NCBI GenBank assembly: GCA_907163375.1
Contig: CAJQUW010002106.1
Span: forward strand, 211,001-275,000
Length of the DNA stretch: 64,000 nt
Source of the DNA: Prostheceraeus crozeri
Taxonomy: Eukaryota; Platyhelminthes; Polycladida; Euryleptidae
Direction of reading: 5' to 3'
The notes beneath the pieces are model-generated. The model did not search any database and was not told the origin of the DNA. It saw only the letters and a list, made by a program, of their open reading frames with translations. Shown piece after piece: positions 1 to 11,453 of the stretch (its first letter is position 1; every line of letters starts with the position of its first letter). Position numbers and translations under genes: made by a program.

Positions 1-535
1 CAATATGGATTCATCAAGATATTTAGAAACTCTAGAGTCTCATCTCCTTCCGTTCATGACGATCCGAGACGCAAGCATTTTCATGCAAGACGGCGCACCG
101 TGCCATAGATCAAAGAAAGTCACAGAATGGCTTGAAAATCATGCTATCCAGACTCTGAAGTGGCCACCGAATTCACCCAACCTAAATCCCATTGAAAATT
201 TATGGTGCATAATGAAAAGAAAAATCAACAAATTGAAGATAACCTCCATCATGCAGTTGAAACAAGCAATAATTGATCTGTGGACCCAACAAACTGATCC
301 AATGTTGTGCAACAGACTTGTGGCATCAGTGCCTTCAAGAATTCAAGCAGTGATGAAGAATAAGTGCTATCCAACAAAATACTGATGTAAGTAGCCTCCC
401 ACGATAATATAATATAATAAAGACATTCATAGTCACTTCAGAAGTACATGTGAATTTTGGATTACTTTGTATAGTTTTGATTTAACAAAATTATTGCTTT
501 CGTGTATGGGGTTTCCAAACTTATGACAGGTACTG
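1..535 (+). mobile_element. Tc1-type DNA transposon, 3' part
   Basis: This is the right-hand portion of a Tc1-like transposon that enters from the left edge of the window. It holds the C-terminal half of the transposase, a short 3' untranslated stretch with an AATAAA at 416-421, and a right terminal repeat. The element appears to end at the bases ACTG at 532-535, followed by TA at 536-537, as expected for the TA target duplication of this superfamily. The left half and left terminal repeat are outside the window, so completeness cannot be judged. Confidence 0.85.
2..385 (+). CDS. Tc1-like transposase, C-terminal fragment (DD34E)
   Basis: The frame is open to the left edge, so the ATG at position 5 is an internal methionine. 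The visible 126 residues are the C-terminal part of a Tc1-family DDE transposase, which cuts and rejoins DNA at the terminal repeats. Seen directly: FMQDGAPCH, carrying the second catalytic aspartate, and WPPNSPNLNPIENLW, carrying the catalytic glutamate. I count 34 residues between D and E, which is the DD34E spacing of Tc1 and excludes mariner DD34D. The end, with a basic helix and a PSRIQAV-like segment, is normal for the family. There is no stop or frameshift in the visible part, so this copy may be fairly young. The first catalytic aspartate and the DNA-binding domain lie outside the window. Confidence 0.92.
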   Translation, partial: NMDSSRYLETLESHLLPFMTIRDASIFMQDGAPCHRSKKVTEWLENHAIQTLKWPPNSPNLNPIENLWCIMKRKINKLKITSIMQLKQAIIDLWTQQTDPMLCNRLVASVPSRIQAVMKNKCYPTKY

Positions 536-1189
536 TACATGAATAAGAGAAGGGATTTGATATTGAATGCACAATCTGATTCAATTTTTTTGTCTTTGTC
601 ATTTTTGGATAATGTGGACCCAATTAATTGAGATTATAGTGATTCAACTCTTATCTATATTATAATATATACTATTCAGGGTTGGCTTTTTGCCGGCTAA
701 AACTGGTTTTTGCCACTAAGTGGTAAAAACCAGGTAAAAACCGGCTAAAACTAAAATTTCGAAAAATCAGTCTATTTCTTCACGAAATGATCGACAGCAA
801 GTTGGGGTTTATGTATTACGGTGCATGCGGGTATGCAGCTGGAACTCTTATCTTCCAAAACATGACATTCAGTCTGTGATGGAACCACATGATGTGTTTT
901 TATAACGAACGATAAAAGATGTTGTCTTTCTTTACGATTGCTCTGCCCTTTTCTTGTGATTTAAGAGCAAATGTAGACTTCAGCACCATTTTGGCTCTTT
1001 GGTTCATGTAACATAAGTTGCTAGACACTCGCAGAATTATCATCAAATGAATGAAAAAATGAAAGTAAATATATAAATATGACTGGTTTATACACAGAAC
1101 TACATGTAAATTAAGCAAACCACTTTCTTCATGTTGACGAGCTTCAATAATCCCACTGTCATTCTTCTGTGTTGAGTGCTCAGCAAGAA

Positions 1190-1310
1190 TGTAGAATGTA
1201 TTTTAATAGCAGCTTAGGGTTCATCAGATCTAGATTCGAACCCAGGTCTCATGAACGCAGAGAAAACACTCTATCAAAAAGTCTCTGCACCGGAAAACCT
1301 CACCTCCCAA
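1190..1310 (-). repeat. tRNA-derived SINE fragment
   Basis: On the minus strand the stretch reads like the body of a tRNA. There is an A-box-like TGATAGAGTG (1267-1276), then a B box GGGTTCGAATCT (1232-1243), which matches the RNA polymerase III internal promoter consensus GGTTCGANNCC. The spacing is compatible with a tRNA. The preceding sequence does not fold into a full acceptor stem as far as I can see, so this is a SINE head rather than a functional tRNA gene. It sits inside the hAT-like element. Confidence 0.5.
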
Positions 1311-1392
1311 ATCAAGCAATGTGTAACGGTCACTTAGAATGCACTTCTACATTTTTAGAAATATACTAACTGTACTAATAAGACATAATTAA

Positions 1393-1515
1393 GACATGAA
1401 GGAGCTGAGGCTGACAGTGGGAGACACACAGGAACGCGCCCGTTGGAGGAGTCTCATCACGTCCAACCCTCACCAAGGAGGAAAAGCAGACGTTAAAAGG
1501 AGAAAGTAAGTAAGT
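1393..1515 (+). pseudogene. LINE ORF2 C-terminus with TAAG-repeat tail
   Basis: Translated from 1393, this gives 38 codons ending at TAA 1507-1509. They include DMKELRLTVGDTQERARWRSL, a pattern (D..ELG.T...AQDR..WR.LI) found at the very C-terminus of many LINE reverse-transcriptase polyproteins. The stop codon runs straight into GTAA/TAAG repeats, a usual kind of 3' tail for such LINEs. Nothing upstream continues the frame, so it is a severely 5'-truncated insertion. The clade (L1/Tad/RTE-like) cannot be fixed from so little. Confidence 0.6.
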
Positions 1516-2481
1516 ACTAATGCTTGTGACTGTAGCAGGAAATCATGATTTGTAAGAACAAATAATAATTAAGTAACATAGTTCGCACCAGCAATCTTGA
1601 TAAAGTGAGGTATAGTGTATGTCTGTAAAGCTACAGTTATAATTTCAACAAAAGAACATATCCAGTAAGCTGTAAAATTGATCTTGTAAATAGAATCTGA
1701 GAGCGACAAACAATTTTGACATTATTGTGATATGCAAGTTTGTTTAAAGTTCTTGAAATTACCATATTTTGAGCTCAAAGGAAAATTTACCTTCGGTTTT
1801 AAATTCATTTAACATAACCTTATCCTCTAAATAGGTGAAGGTAAATTACCATGACGTGTGAAATGTTGAAGGGCAAAATTTTTAATCTAGTCCTTCTGGG
1901 AGTGCAGGATAAATTTATAGTAATATTCACGTAATCACAATGGGTATGGGACTTTTGCCACAGATTTAGAAGACATGCTATTGTATGAGATCAGCAGGGA
2001 GGTTAATCGTAGAAATCCGAGGCCAGATTTCTACATTTTCCTACCCTTCTAGCTTCATGGAATGCCTGTTTTCGATCTTTTATATAGAGCCAAATGATTT
2101 CCTTCCAGCATGGACGTCTGTCGCATCTTACAGTGAATGAAATTCGAATGAATGAAATTTGAAGCAACAAAATGCGTGCATGCTTAGAAGAATAATGCAC
2201 AACAGCTTTATCACAATATTTTTTATAATAATTCATATTCTTACACCTATACTTGGAACATATTCTTGATTGAAATACGATATTGATAGGTTTGAATTGT
2301 GAAAATACAGGCCTAAATGTTTTTCGAATGATGAAAAAGTAAAGTGAACTTATTGCGACTAACGTTCATCAGTAAAGTAAGGAGTGACGATGATCCCTTA
2401 TATTGTATGTACCCAAAAATTTTGCCAGTTTTAGCCGCAAAATAGTGACAAAAGCTGGTGGGTTTTTACCGGCCAACCCTG

Positions 2482-2973
2482 ATACTATTACTATACTATT
2501 ATATAGTCGCTGATCTCCATATTATCAAAAAAGAACAGAAATACCGTTTGTGGCGTCCAGCGTTGCAATGATTCCCGTTGCAAAACTTGTGACATCATTA
2601 CGCCTGGTTCTTCCATTTCTTCCATACCAAAGATGGTCAAAAGCACTTCAACATACATCAAAACATTTCATCGCCAGCAGATATCTGACCCGAAGTACTC
2701 TATACTGAAAGTTAGTAAACACATAGCTATGTGCGGCAAGGGCTTTTCTGCACTTCCTTTTTATCAGCTACCTAGTGCTTCTAAACTAGAAAGGGAGCGC
2801 AAAGAATCTATGTTTATTCATAAATTTCTCCCTACCCTTAATGCATCTACTCATGTATTTATTGAATATAAATTGCTTTTCCATCAGTTGTATGCATAGA
2901 TGCCTTGACAAGCAGCCAAGCTGCGAAATATATCGGCATAGGCATAAACGGAAATCTGGTCGATTTTTATTTT

Positions 2974-2976
<3 letters not shown>
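2482..2976. other. non-coding stretch, nothing recognised
   Basis: Between the first hAT-like element and the AT microsatellite I see only short open frames (for example 2633-2899) with no recognisable motif and no coding-like composition. Confidence 0.5.

Positions 2977-3042
<66 letters not shown>
2977..3042. repeat. (AT)n microsatellite
   Basis: An uninterrupted alternating A-T run of about 33 units, followed by an ATTT-rich tail to about 3058. The frames of repeating I and Y residues across it are artefacts. Confidence 0.98.
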
Positions 3043-3046
<4 letters not shown>

Positions 3047-3059
3047 TTATATTTATTAG

Positions 3060-5935
3060 CTTCAATGATAATAAAAGAGGTTCACACACAGGAATCTCCA
3101 AAATGTAATTTTTCCTGTCTTCCGACATGCGCCTCATCTTGTATTGCGGACATCCATCATGATCAATTTTACTGCATTATTACCCTGCGTAAGTGCAGAT
3201 ATCTTTGTCGTAAGAACAACTGTGTCGCAAAAGGTACTGTGATAATACTCATTTGATGCACATGAATTTTAAGGCATCAAATACTAAATATTTCAATGTA
3301 TAGTCTTCATCGATATTTACGAGAGATGCCAATTTGCATAATTTTGAAAATATTTAAGTTACAATTGATCAATCAAGGATCGAAATGCGAGTGATGCATC
3401 ATCAGCTAAATCTTGCTACATATTTCTTTCGGCTTGTGGTTGATTTTTTACAGTAGATTTGATAAGTAGGTACATTGTTGTGGCATTCAATTCGAATTTT
3501 TGAAATTCACTAATTAACTAGGATTTTGATAGTAGATAACACGCATTTCACATATCATGGTCTTTTATCCTAACACCAGGATTTTTTTCATTTTCTCATG
3601 CTGAGTGATGATATCTTAGCAAACCTGAACGACATTTAGTTAGGGACAATATTGATTATGATTGATATAGAATAGAATATCTAGCATGTTCAACGTCAAA
3701 TAGCAAATTTAAACATGAATACTTCAAAGGCGTGGAGATTCTTCTGTCAATTCTCGCCACTTCTTGAATTCGCGAATTTTAACTAAGCATAAGTAAGTAA
3801 GACTTTCTCACAACTCTAATAAAAAGGGACTCGAGCATCGTCTAATCTCTTGGTGAGATTTCTTTGGTCCCTAGGGCAAGTCAAAACTGTTCTCAATCAA
3901 TCGATGAGGGAATCACAAAGACAAGAAATGTCAGGCAACTTTCAAATAAGCTGGAAAGAAGTTGACGAGTTCTGTAGGAAATGTTGGAATGTATTAAATG
4001 CGGAGAAGGGATTTGTTATATCCTCTGAGTTTTTTTGTCATCAGTTGTTAGTTGCTGTAGGTAAAAATGGAATAGAATTAATCGGACTCTTCTATCTATG
4101 GACTGTGAATGTACGAAGTATAAATGGGAACCGTATTTTCATATTCATGCATCTATGTCTATAGATAATTAATGATCCCAGATTTTCATTCAATTTCCAA
4201 ATTTCACTTTCGGAGAAAATAAAGCAAGATTCTTAGACCAAATGCTTTGGCAAGAAAGTCTTACTTAGTTTGCGAAATATGTTGCGCCGACCGTTAAATT
4301 TGGAAATTCGATTTAAAAACGGCAATCAGAGGAAGAAGTTAGTTATTGCATCAGACATGGGAACCTTGACTGACAGGGTTGGGGAACCTTGATACGCACA
4401 ACTCTCACTAGGGGCCGATTTCTTGTTATTGCAGTCTCTGCAAGTTTCAGCTCTACAGCTACTTAATGCAATTTACTGTTACAGAGCACTTTGTAGGTCG
4501 ATATCACTAGTTACAATCTTGTGGCTGCATATTAGTAAGAATCCACTGACGACAATAGTGCAACCTTAATTGTCTGAAGACTATCCATTCGTGTGTTCGT
4601 TGAATGTTCTGATTGACTTTGACTATCCTTGTGACGTAGTTTGTCAATGTATTTGACAAATGATGAATGAACGTCAGTTAACATATTTCCGTTCAAATCG
4701 AATAGCAAATGCGTTAAATCTTCCTTGTGTCAATGTCACTAGTGTTGCCAATCTGGAGATGCCTTCAGATTTTCTGAGATATTTTGTTTTCTTAGATTTT
4801 TATTTTAATATGTGATAATTTTTCGCAATTTTTTGTTAAATCAAGATACAGCACTATTATGATATTGATGACTTTATCGATGATGCATGATAGTGAGGGA
4901 CCTTAAGAGTTCATCAAATGCATTAGAATACAGATTACTTACCACTCTTGTGCTACTTAGCATAATTTGTGAGTATAATCAATGAAATTTTGAAATGGAT
5001 GAAGCAACTTTGCTTTCGCATACACTTTCTGTCCTGCTTCAGAAATATTGTTAATAGCTTACTTATTTCAACAGGTATGAAATGTTCAGTCGGGCAACTG
5101 ACAATTTACACAGTTACAAAAAAGTGACGGACTACACATGCAGAATCAATATCATATGTCTTTCCAGAAAGAAGCCCTGGATATTGACATAGATCATACG
5201 AAGAGCTTCCATTTATATGAGCAGATAAGTATACAAGAGCATTGTAATGTTTGATGTTTTTATTGAGGTCAGTTGCCTCCGACTTTGTGCTGGCTAAGGA
5301 AGATAAGTAATGCCGCTTCAGAATGAATTTCTGTTCACAGTAAATGATGGCTTCTCTTTTTCACACTTGAGTCCTGGCTCATTTAGAGTTGTTGATTCTT
5401 TATAGGCTACTCAATAAAGCGTTCACAGATGGATGTAGGAGATCATCGTGACTGACTGATATGCATGTAAAAGTAAAATTGCTGCCCAGATGCTGTTTTG
5501 ACATAATTCTAGTCAGAAAAGAAGATTACGTAGTGATCACACTCATCGGAACATCCGCTGAAGTTTTGTGATCATCGGTGGTTAGAAAACGTTGTGGTGG
5601 TGTGTGCATTGGAAATGTGATTAAGGCTCAAAGAAAGTATTGAAGCGGTGACGAAATGCAAAAATTACTGTTATAATACGAATTCATAGAAATCGTCGGA
5701 CATATTCAAAATACTCGTGAAATTTAAGGTGATGAGAAGCATCTCGTTTGAATCCCGAATGACGGCTGCTAAGCCTGATGTACGCTTGGTCAAAGCGAAA
5801 AGCATCTTTATGATGCTGATCAATAACAGAAAAAGGCTGAAGACTGTGATGCAATTTTACATGAATTTCGAGATTCCTTCGGTCGCGTCAGATGGAACTC
5901 GCTTTGTCGAGATGTGATGCTTAATTAATCGAATA
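3060..5935. other. AT-rich non-coding DNA
   Basis: No gene is recognised. The frame at 3850-4164 (104 codons, no ATG start) has no family resemblance that I can name. Near 4745 the words TAGTGTTGCCAAT look like a hAT end, but no partner terminus was found. Confidence 0.5.
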
Positions 5936-5990
5936 TACAGTACTGTTCAAAAAATTTCGAAGCACTTATTTTTGTCGAAATCGTAAAGAA
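5936..5990 (+). repeat. lone Tc1/mariner-like terminal repeat
   Basis: TA followed by CAGTACTGTTCAAAAAATTT and a CGAAGCACTTATTTTT-like continuation resembles the left end of Tc1-like elements. No convincing right end was found in the following kilobase. The nearest candidate is a weak AAGTGACTTATTTT at about 6310. It is probably a decayed MITE or a solo end. Confidence 0.4.
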
Positions 5991-6299
5991 TGTTGATTAC
6001 GCCTCATCTAAATACTTCATTTTTCTATTACAAACTCATTTTTCCCTCTGAATAATAAAGCAGATGCCATTGATAGAGACGACAAAAATTACAGTGAATG
6101 TTAGCGGAGAAGAATGTCATGAAATCAATTCACTTCACAGTCGTTCATGTATAACTGCTGCGTGGACTGTGCTATTAAGCTTAATATGTTGTGTAGCAAA
6201 AATTCTAATTTTAATTTTTGGAAATGTTTCAGATTTTCAACACGGAAAATTTGCATCACTGTATTAACGCTGCAAGCTTGACTTTCAAGCTATAAGTAA

Positions 6300-8571
6300 G
6301 CTCCAAAATAAAGTGACTTATTTTCACCCTAGATTATTTTCATAGCATCAAAATATAGTCTTTTTGAAGCACGATTCAAGTTATCCCATTAACGGCATCT
6401 GTGTGATGATTAATATGCACTGGCACTTTTATTAGGCCCACTAGCAGCAGAGGAATGGTCTAAAAGCCGCGGCCGGGATTTGCATCGCTGTGATAGCTGT
6501 AATCACCAGCTCTATTGGTGTATAGCTGCCTACGGCTGTGGTAGTAAGCGTACAAGTTATATCACAAAAATTCAAATGAATTTCCCACTCAACGTGGTGG
6601 TTATTAAGACAATTATATTTTAGTTAAAAATTCTTCAATTATGGCGCTTGAAATCCCTGGAACTCTCGAAGTTCCAGGGACTTCAGAGTTGTTCAAGTTG
6701 TTGAGTCTACACGAACCCTGTGGATAAATCAAAATTTGCCTCTTCCGATTTCCGAATTATGCTTAGTAGTTAATAGTGGCTAGCCATTTACCCCACAGTT
6801 TCACATGAGTTACATGCACGAAAATGAGTGAGCTCGTACTCTCGAAAATCAAAGAACTTTCATAAATTTAGGCTGAGATTCTGTAGCCATGCACTTTTCT
6901 GGCTTTGATTAGAATTTTCCGAGTTTTTCATTAGCGACGACTTCAACCCCTACTATGTATCTTGCTATTGTCAGTACTCTTGTGCATGATTAGATTGTTA
7001 ACAACTGCAATCTAGTTTTTTTTGGGAACTTATTCAATAGACATCCATTATGTATAACATATTGTGAATAATTTCGACAAATTTGTTACATACAGCAAAA
7101 TCCCTTTTTACGAGGACAAAGCTTTCGAAATCATAAAGCGATTTACAACGATTAGTCAATCACATTCGATGCGTTTTTATGAAGATTCACCAAAATCTTA
7201 TCTGATTTTCTCATTTCTGAGCCTTGATATAGTGCTTAATTTAGAATGCATTCTTAGTGAGATTATTTATTTCCTGATATGTTCGTGCATAATTACTCTA
7301 GTCTGATTGTAAAATCTTTTGAATGTCATTCTGGCTATAAAAGCTACAGTTCGTCTGTTGAAATCCTGTTGACTGAGATATTCGACAGGAAGGACATTGT
7401 CGTAGATATACTCACAAATATAAATTTCTAGTTCGTAAGATCCGTCGTTATATCACACGCAGCTATAAAGATAAAGGCTTGCTTGTTTTTGATAGCTGAC
7501 AATCATGCAAGCAAATTGTATAATTGATTTTGTGTCGGCCGAAGTATTTATGATGATGAATTCAGTAGAAAACTGATAATTAATTGGTTTTTTGACTGTT
7601 TGACATTCTTCTCCTCGGCAGTTTATGTTATCTACAAAGTTTGCTTCCTCAATCAAAATTTGAGTTTAGGAAGAACCTGTATTAAGATGAGAAAGATGAG
7701 TGTAATTGAATGTATGAGAATGCTCGGTAATGTTTGAAGAGATGTGAATGACGATCGATGTGAACTTCAATTATTTTAATTATTTAACCGTGGGATCGAT
7801 GGCAAATATTTCAATAGAAGGGATGTTGCTTTGTATCCACTTTAGATGACTGAAATTCCATGAGGTGAGATAAGAGACGGGTTATTTCATTTCACATTCC
7901 AAATTCGCATTGCTCACAAGGCCCCTTGTTAGTCGTGTGCATAGCGCTGGGATAATGAAATTTCTTCCTCATCGCTATTTTGCTACTCTTGTTTGCTCAA
8001 ATAACAAGTAATTCAAATTTGAACAGCTCAGATGTGCTGAATAATTATAGCTCTTCATTTTATATTTTGTTGCAGATTATCATATATCTTTGAACCCAGA
8101 AGTCGTAATTGAATATGATTTTCTTATTGGAAGCCATGTTCCAACAAAAGATATTTGAATTTCATGTGTTCAAATGAGTGCGTCAACAAGCTATCCATCG
8201 CAGTCTAAGTAGTTAAAAAGCTTAAAAAGACAAAACATTTCCGTGCTCCGATTCTAAACGTCTAGTTGTTGACAAATGGTGTGTCCTGTGCGTGCAGAGA
8301 TGAAACCAGTTTTAAGGAATCATTGTTTATTGAGCACTTTGATAATAATAGTAAGCGTATATTTGGACTGCAAACCTCAATGACAAAAAATGTGAGGCTT
8401 AAATCAAAAAAATACATCACACATTTATCACAAAATAGCAAGTCAGTAACAAATGAAAATAGAAGCAAGACAAGTCAACAGTAGTTAGCCCGTAAATCAA
8501 CTCAGAAACTTCTGCCTTAGAGTCTAGACCAACACTCACTGTTGATTAAACGAATTATTGTCACAATATAA
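6300..8571. other. AT-rich non-coding DNA with one perfect hairpin
   Basis: No gene is recognised. The only structured feature I can point to is the 11-bp hairpin at 6654-6680, listed separately. A CpG-containing patch at 6465-6480 (GCCGCGGCCGGG) stands out from the surroundings but has no assignable function. Confidence 0.5.
6654..6680. repeat. perfect 11-bp hairpin
   Basis: TCCCTGGAACT (6654-6664), loop CTCGA, then the exact reverse complement AGTTCCAGGGA (6670-6680). The role is unknown. It is too short for a microRNA precursor unless the stem extends imperfectly, and the flanks do not clearly pair. Confidence 0.8.
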
Positions 8572-9087
8572 TTACGCTTTCGTAACGATGAAAAACATGG
8601 AGGAAAGCAATAATGAATGTGGCAAGAGTGTTGGCATGAGATGATGCAGTGGATGATTGATGTCATTTAAAACTTCAAACAGTTTCACACCGATTATATA
8701 TCTTCGGAAGTCTACAGGCAAAAAGTTGCTACAAGCACACTTGTGATGATCCACATATGATTCTATGTGATATATTCTGAACACTTTCAAAAGTTTTTCT
8801 TTTAGATGCACTTAACCCGACAAACAAAGGTACACTATACTCGATGATACTGCGAATATAACTGTTGTAGACAGTAACCAGATCAGAGATGGGTAGAAAA
8901 GGTTTCAACTGTCTGAGCACAAACAAACTCGAGGCAGCCTTTTTTGAAATAAGATACACATTGTTCCGTCCAATTTACAAACACAGTAGTTTTGGATCAG
9001 TGTCATTCTAAGAAATTTCAATTTATTAACAACTGGTATTTCCGGAAAGGCAAACGAAGAGAACTCAGAAGAACTCCGAAATGTCAC
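8572..9087 (-). pseudogene. CR1-like RT C-terminal region (frameshifted)
   Basis: Three overlapping frames share this region. 9087-8905 has VNKLKFLRMTL, which matches the KFLGV motif after the RT palm. 8959-8729 has KKAASSLFVLRQLKPF, then a YNSYIRSIIEYSVPLF segment and RIICG, matching the thumb and C-terminal CR1 motif (Y.S.IR..LEY..P.W). 8811-8572 continues with CACSNFLPVDFRR and a HPLHHLMP-like end. The frame changes show at least two indels. The RIICG wording is shared with the plus-strand LINE at 15.9-17.1 kb, so the two are relatives. Confidence 0.75.
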
Positions 9088-9089
9088 AA

Positions 9090-10020
9090 AAAGTTATTGT
9101 TTAACCTTTACCTTGCAATGATTAAAAAGTGCCCACTTCTTCTGCCGATAAGCGTTATCCCTTTTGTTTATGAGCTACTTAATTGTGTTGCTGATCCATG
9201 GCTTATCAGACGCTGACCGCTTCACAATGTCTTTGGGAAGAATTTCTATGACATCGTTTAACACTTCGTAGAAGCAGCTGCACATCTCATCAAGGTCCTT
9301 GTTTAGAAAGACAGTGTTCCAGTCAGTATTTAGTAATACTGCTGCAGGCGAAGACACATTAGATGAGCGCATGTCCAGAACTTCGATAAATTGTGAATCC
9401 ATTGATAGTTGATTACAAGGTTTAAAATAAATGACACTATGATCACTGGAACCAAACGCCGCAAGAAGGATTGGTTTCAAATAATTCGCAAAGTCCTCCG
9501 GGATTAAGATCAAAACCAAAATGGCATTAACACGAGTAGCTTCTGAAATCACATACTACATAAAGCAAAGGAAATTTTTTAGTTTCTTATGATCTTTGTG
9601 AGTAAAATCACCCATAATGAAAGCCTTGTAACCAGAGTGATCGAGGAAGGAGTCATCGATAACAGATGAAACGTAATCAAGAACGATTTGAGACGGTTTT
9701 CTAGAAAGCATAGCACCTTTTGGGGAAATACAAAAGCACCAGTAAGCATTTGAACATTATATACAAAACACGAAGAATAAGGATTTGAACTTCAGAGTGA
9801 AGAGAATTTGAGAACACAGACGAAACCAAGAAATCTGATTTCGCATAGCAGCATAGACCTCCGCCTTTTTTCCAGTATTACGGACAGTGCGAAAAAGAGA
9901 GTAGTCGGGAACATACATGAACGAGTCAGGAACAGTAGAACCCATCCACGTTTCAGTGATACACAAAAAGTCAGGGGAATAGTCAGAAGCAAATATTGTT
10001 ATTTCATCCATCTTGTTCAT
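9090..10020 (-). pseudogene. CR1-like endonuclease plus linker (broken)
   Basis: The N-terminal part (10020-9757) reads SDYSPDFLCITETWMGSTVP, the classic apurinic endonuclease motif with the catalytic glutamate (ITETW). A middle part near 9640-9590 contains GDF, from the GDFN motif. The C-terminal part (9552-9175) contains GSSDHSVI, the SDH motif that carries the terminal catalytic aspartate-histidine pair. A linker follows, PWISNTIK then an in-frame stop, then KRDNAYRQKKW. This EEP-type nuclease nicks target DNA to prime reverse transcription. It is broken by frameshifts between 9757 and 9552 and by stops. Confidence 0.78.
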
Positions 10021-10074
10021 TGCTGATCTCGCATTACACAGACAGATACTTGGTACGAAAAGTTTTTGATTTAG

Positions 10075-10793
10075 TCAAATACTCGCAGAGTGATTTGGAC
10101 GAGGTATGATCTTCTCTCCACGTATGATAACTTCTTCTCCATTGCTCTTCCTCATGTTTAGTTCGTCGAACAAACGCTTCCTCTCTTCCAGCTGTGACTT
10201 CGTCAAATCAGTTTTGATAAACACGTTCATGTGGTGTGGACTATTTTTCAGTTTATTTGAATTCTTCAAGCAAAACCTCTTGATCTCATAAGTAGAGAGA
10301 CGAATTCGAGCAGGTCGGGACTTTCGACCACTTTCGTCACGTTTGCCCAACCTCTCATGGCTTAGGACATCATCAAACTGGACATGCAATTTCTCTGTCA
10401 TATTACAAACTTCTGCTTTCTCCAACTCATTCGAGTTATTCTCTTCCAAACACAATCACATTATTTTTCTTCTCTGATCTTGCTTCATGTTCTGTTATAG
10501 CATTATTGATAATCCCACCAATATCAGATACCATCTTTTCGTTCAGTTGCAACCGAAGGGTAGCAATTTCTTTCTCAATCGCTGTGTATCGAACCATAAG
10601 ATCACCAAGGCTCACAGACTTGCATCCATTGCAAAACTAAGTACTTCACATTATCGCTTGAGGCTATAGATTTTACAATAGAAGCTGCCAGGCCGCAACA
10701 ATCGCGCTTTGTGTGAAACATTTTCATACAAATAAGACATTGAATCATGTCAGAATCGATAGACGCGTCGCAACCCTTGCGAGAATTAGCCAT
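10075..10793 (-). pseudogene. CR1-like ORF1 (PHD-type zinc finger protein remnant)
   Basis: The start is the ATG at 10793. The first 63 codons (10793-10602) hold a Cys-rich segment (MIQCLICMKMFHTKRDC) of the PHD-like kind found in CR1-group ORF1 proteins. A second piece, 10455-10075 (126 codons), reads RLGKRDESGRKSRPARIRLS and later VFIKTDLTKSQLEERKRLFDEL. This is the typical end of CR1-group ORF1, with a nucleic-acid-binding fold followed by a Lys/Arg-rich helix. The two parts are in different frames, with stops between about 10600 and 10456. The protein would act as an RNA chaperone for the LINE transcript. Confidence 0.7.
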
Positions 10794-11118
10794 TCAGATT
10801 GAATGAATCGTATGTAGCAATCGAATGCAGGGGAAATAGCACAAAAAATAGATATTGTGCGAGATTGAGGGGAAACGAAAATATATAGTTGCTACCATAG
10901 GATAGACCAGTAAACAGCGAATCCGTAGATACCAAAAACTGTTGTGGGACATGCCAAAAACTCGATGTATAAGCAGAAATGAGATTCAGCACGCGAGAGC
11001 AGGAAATGACCGTCACTCCAGACCGACAACCTGTTCTTTGTATTTGAATGTTAGAAAAGCAGTAACTATCTATCGAATCAGTTCTCAAAGAATATAAGTG
11101 CGCAGTAGTGATGAGAAG

Positions 11119-11453
11119 TACACTGCGCAACATCAAAAAGTTTCCTCAATAGAAATCTACAGTTTTCACTCTTAATTCTCTGACAGACACAGCGCCACAC
11201 ATCTCAGCGCAGACCGCATGATGATCGCTCATGCTGTGTCCATTGTTGAATCTTAACACAAAATCTGTAATAATCTGATAATCTGTCATTCTTTAAACCA
11301 TAATTTGACAGATGACAGACCCAGATAGCCGGTGAGCAAATGGAAAAATGGAAGACAATACACAGATATTTGCAGACGTTGCATAGATATTTCACATGAA
11401 TTGTAGATTTATGTAATCTCCAGATAACATCCATACACAGAATGTCGGAGAAA
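11119..11453. repeat. left arm of a long inverted repeat
   Basis: About 335 bp whose reverse complement recurs at 12137-12459 at near identity. The visible differences are an extra 13 bases (around 11251-11263) and a one-base change in an A-run near 11345. The arm begins with TACACTGCGCAAC and ends near AATGTCGGAG. A small frame common to both arms (CSPAIWVCHLSNYGLKNDRL) has no known family. The CR1-like LINE ends directly beside the outer edge of this arm. Confidence 0.93.

Larger units (their letters stand above)
677..2481. mobile_element. non-autonomous hAT-like element with perfect 8-bp TSD
   Basis: The ends are inverted copies of CAGGGTTGGC (677-686, and reverse complement 2472-2481). 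Subterminal copies of GGCTAAAACTGG occur near both ends in opposite orientation. The element is flanked by the identical 8-bp direct repeat ATACTATT at 669-676 and 2482-2489. CAGGG termini with an 8-bp duplication are the signature of the hAT superfamily. No transposase frame is present in the 1.8 kb, so it would need a transposase in trans. It contains a SINE-like segment and a LINE 3' tail, so it either captured or later received other elements. An intact duplication means the element has not been rearranged at its ends. Confidence 0.87.
8572..10793 (-). mobile_element. CR1-like LINE, internally deleted and frameshifted
   Basis: Read on the minus strand, the order is ORF1 (10793 to 10075), endonuclease (10020 to 9175), a pre-RT linker, then the RT C-terminal region to 8572. 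This is the normal order of a CR1-type non-LTR retrotransposon, which copies its RNA at a nicked target. The RT fingers and palm, including the catalytic YADD, are absent: the linker KRDNAYRQKKW (about 9170-9130) is followed within tens of bases by the post-palm motif NKLKFL (about 9020). Several frameshifts and stops confirm it is dead. Its 5' end probably reaches about 11118, at the edge of the inverted repeat. Confidence 0.8.

Noticed and set aside
1190-1310. Functional tRNA gene
   Set aside because: A and B boxes are present, but I see no complete acceptor stem or normal cloverleaf; a SINE head is more likely.
2841-3108. Open frames of repeating I-Y residues
   Set aside because: They are translations of the (AT)n microsatellite.
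4740-4775. TAGTGTTGCCAATCTGGAG resembling a hAT terminus
   Set aside because: No inverted partner or target duplication was found within several kilobases.
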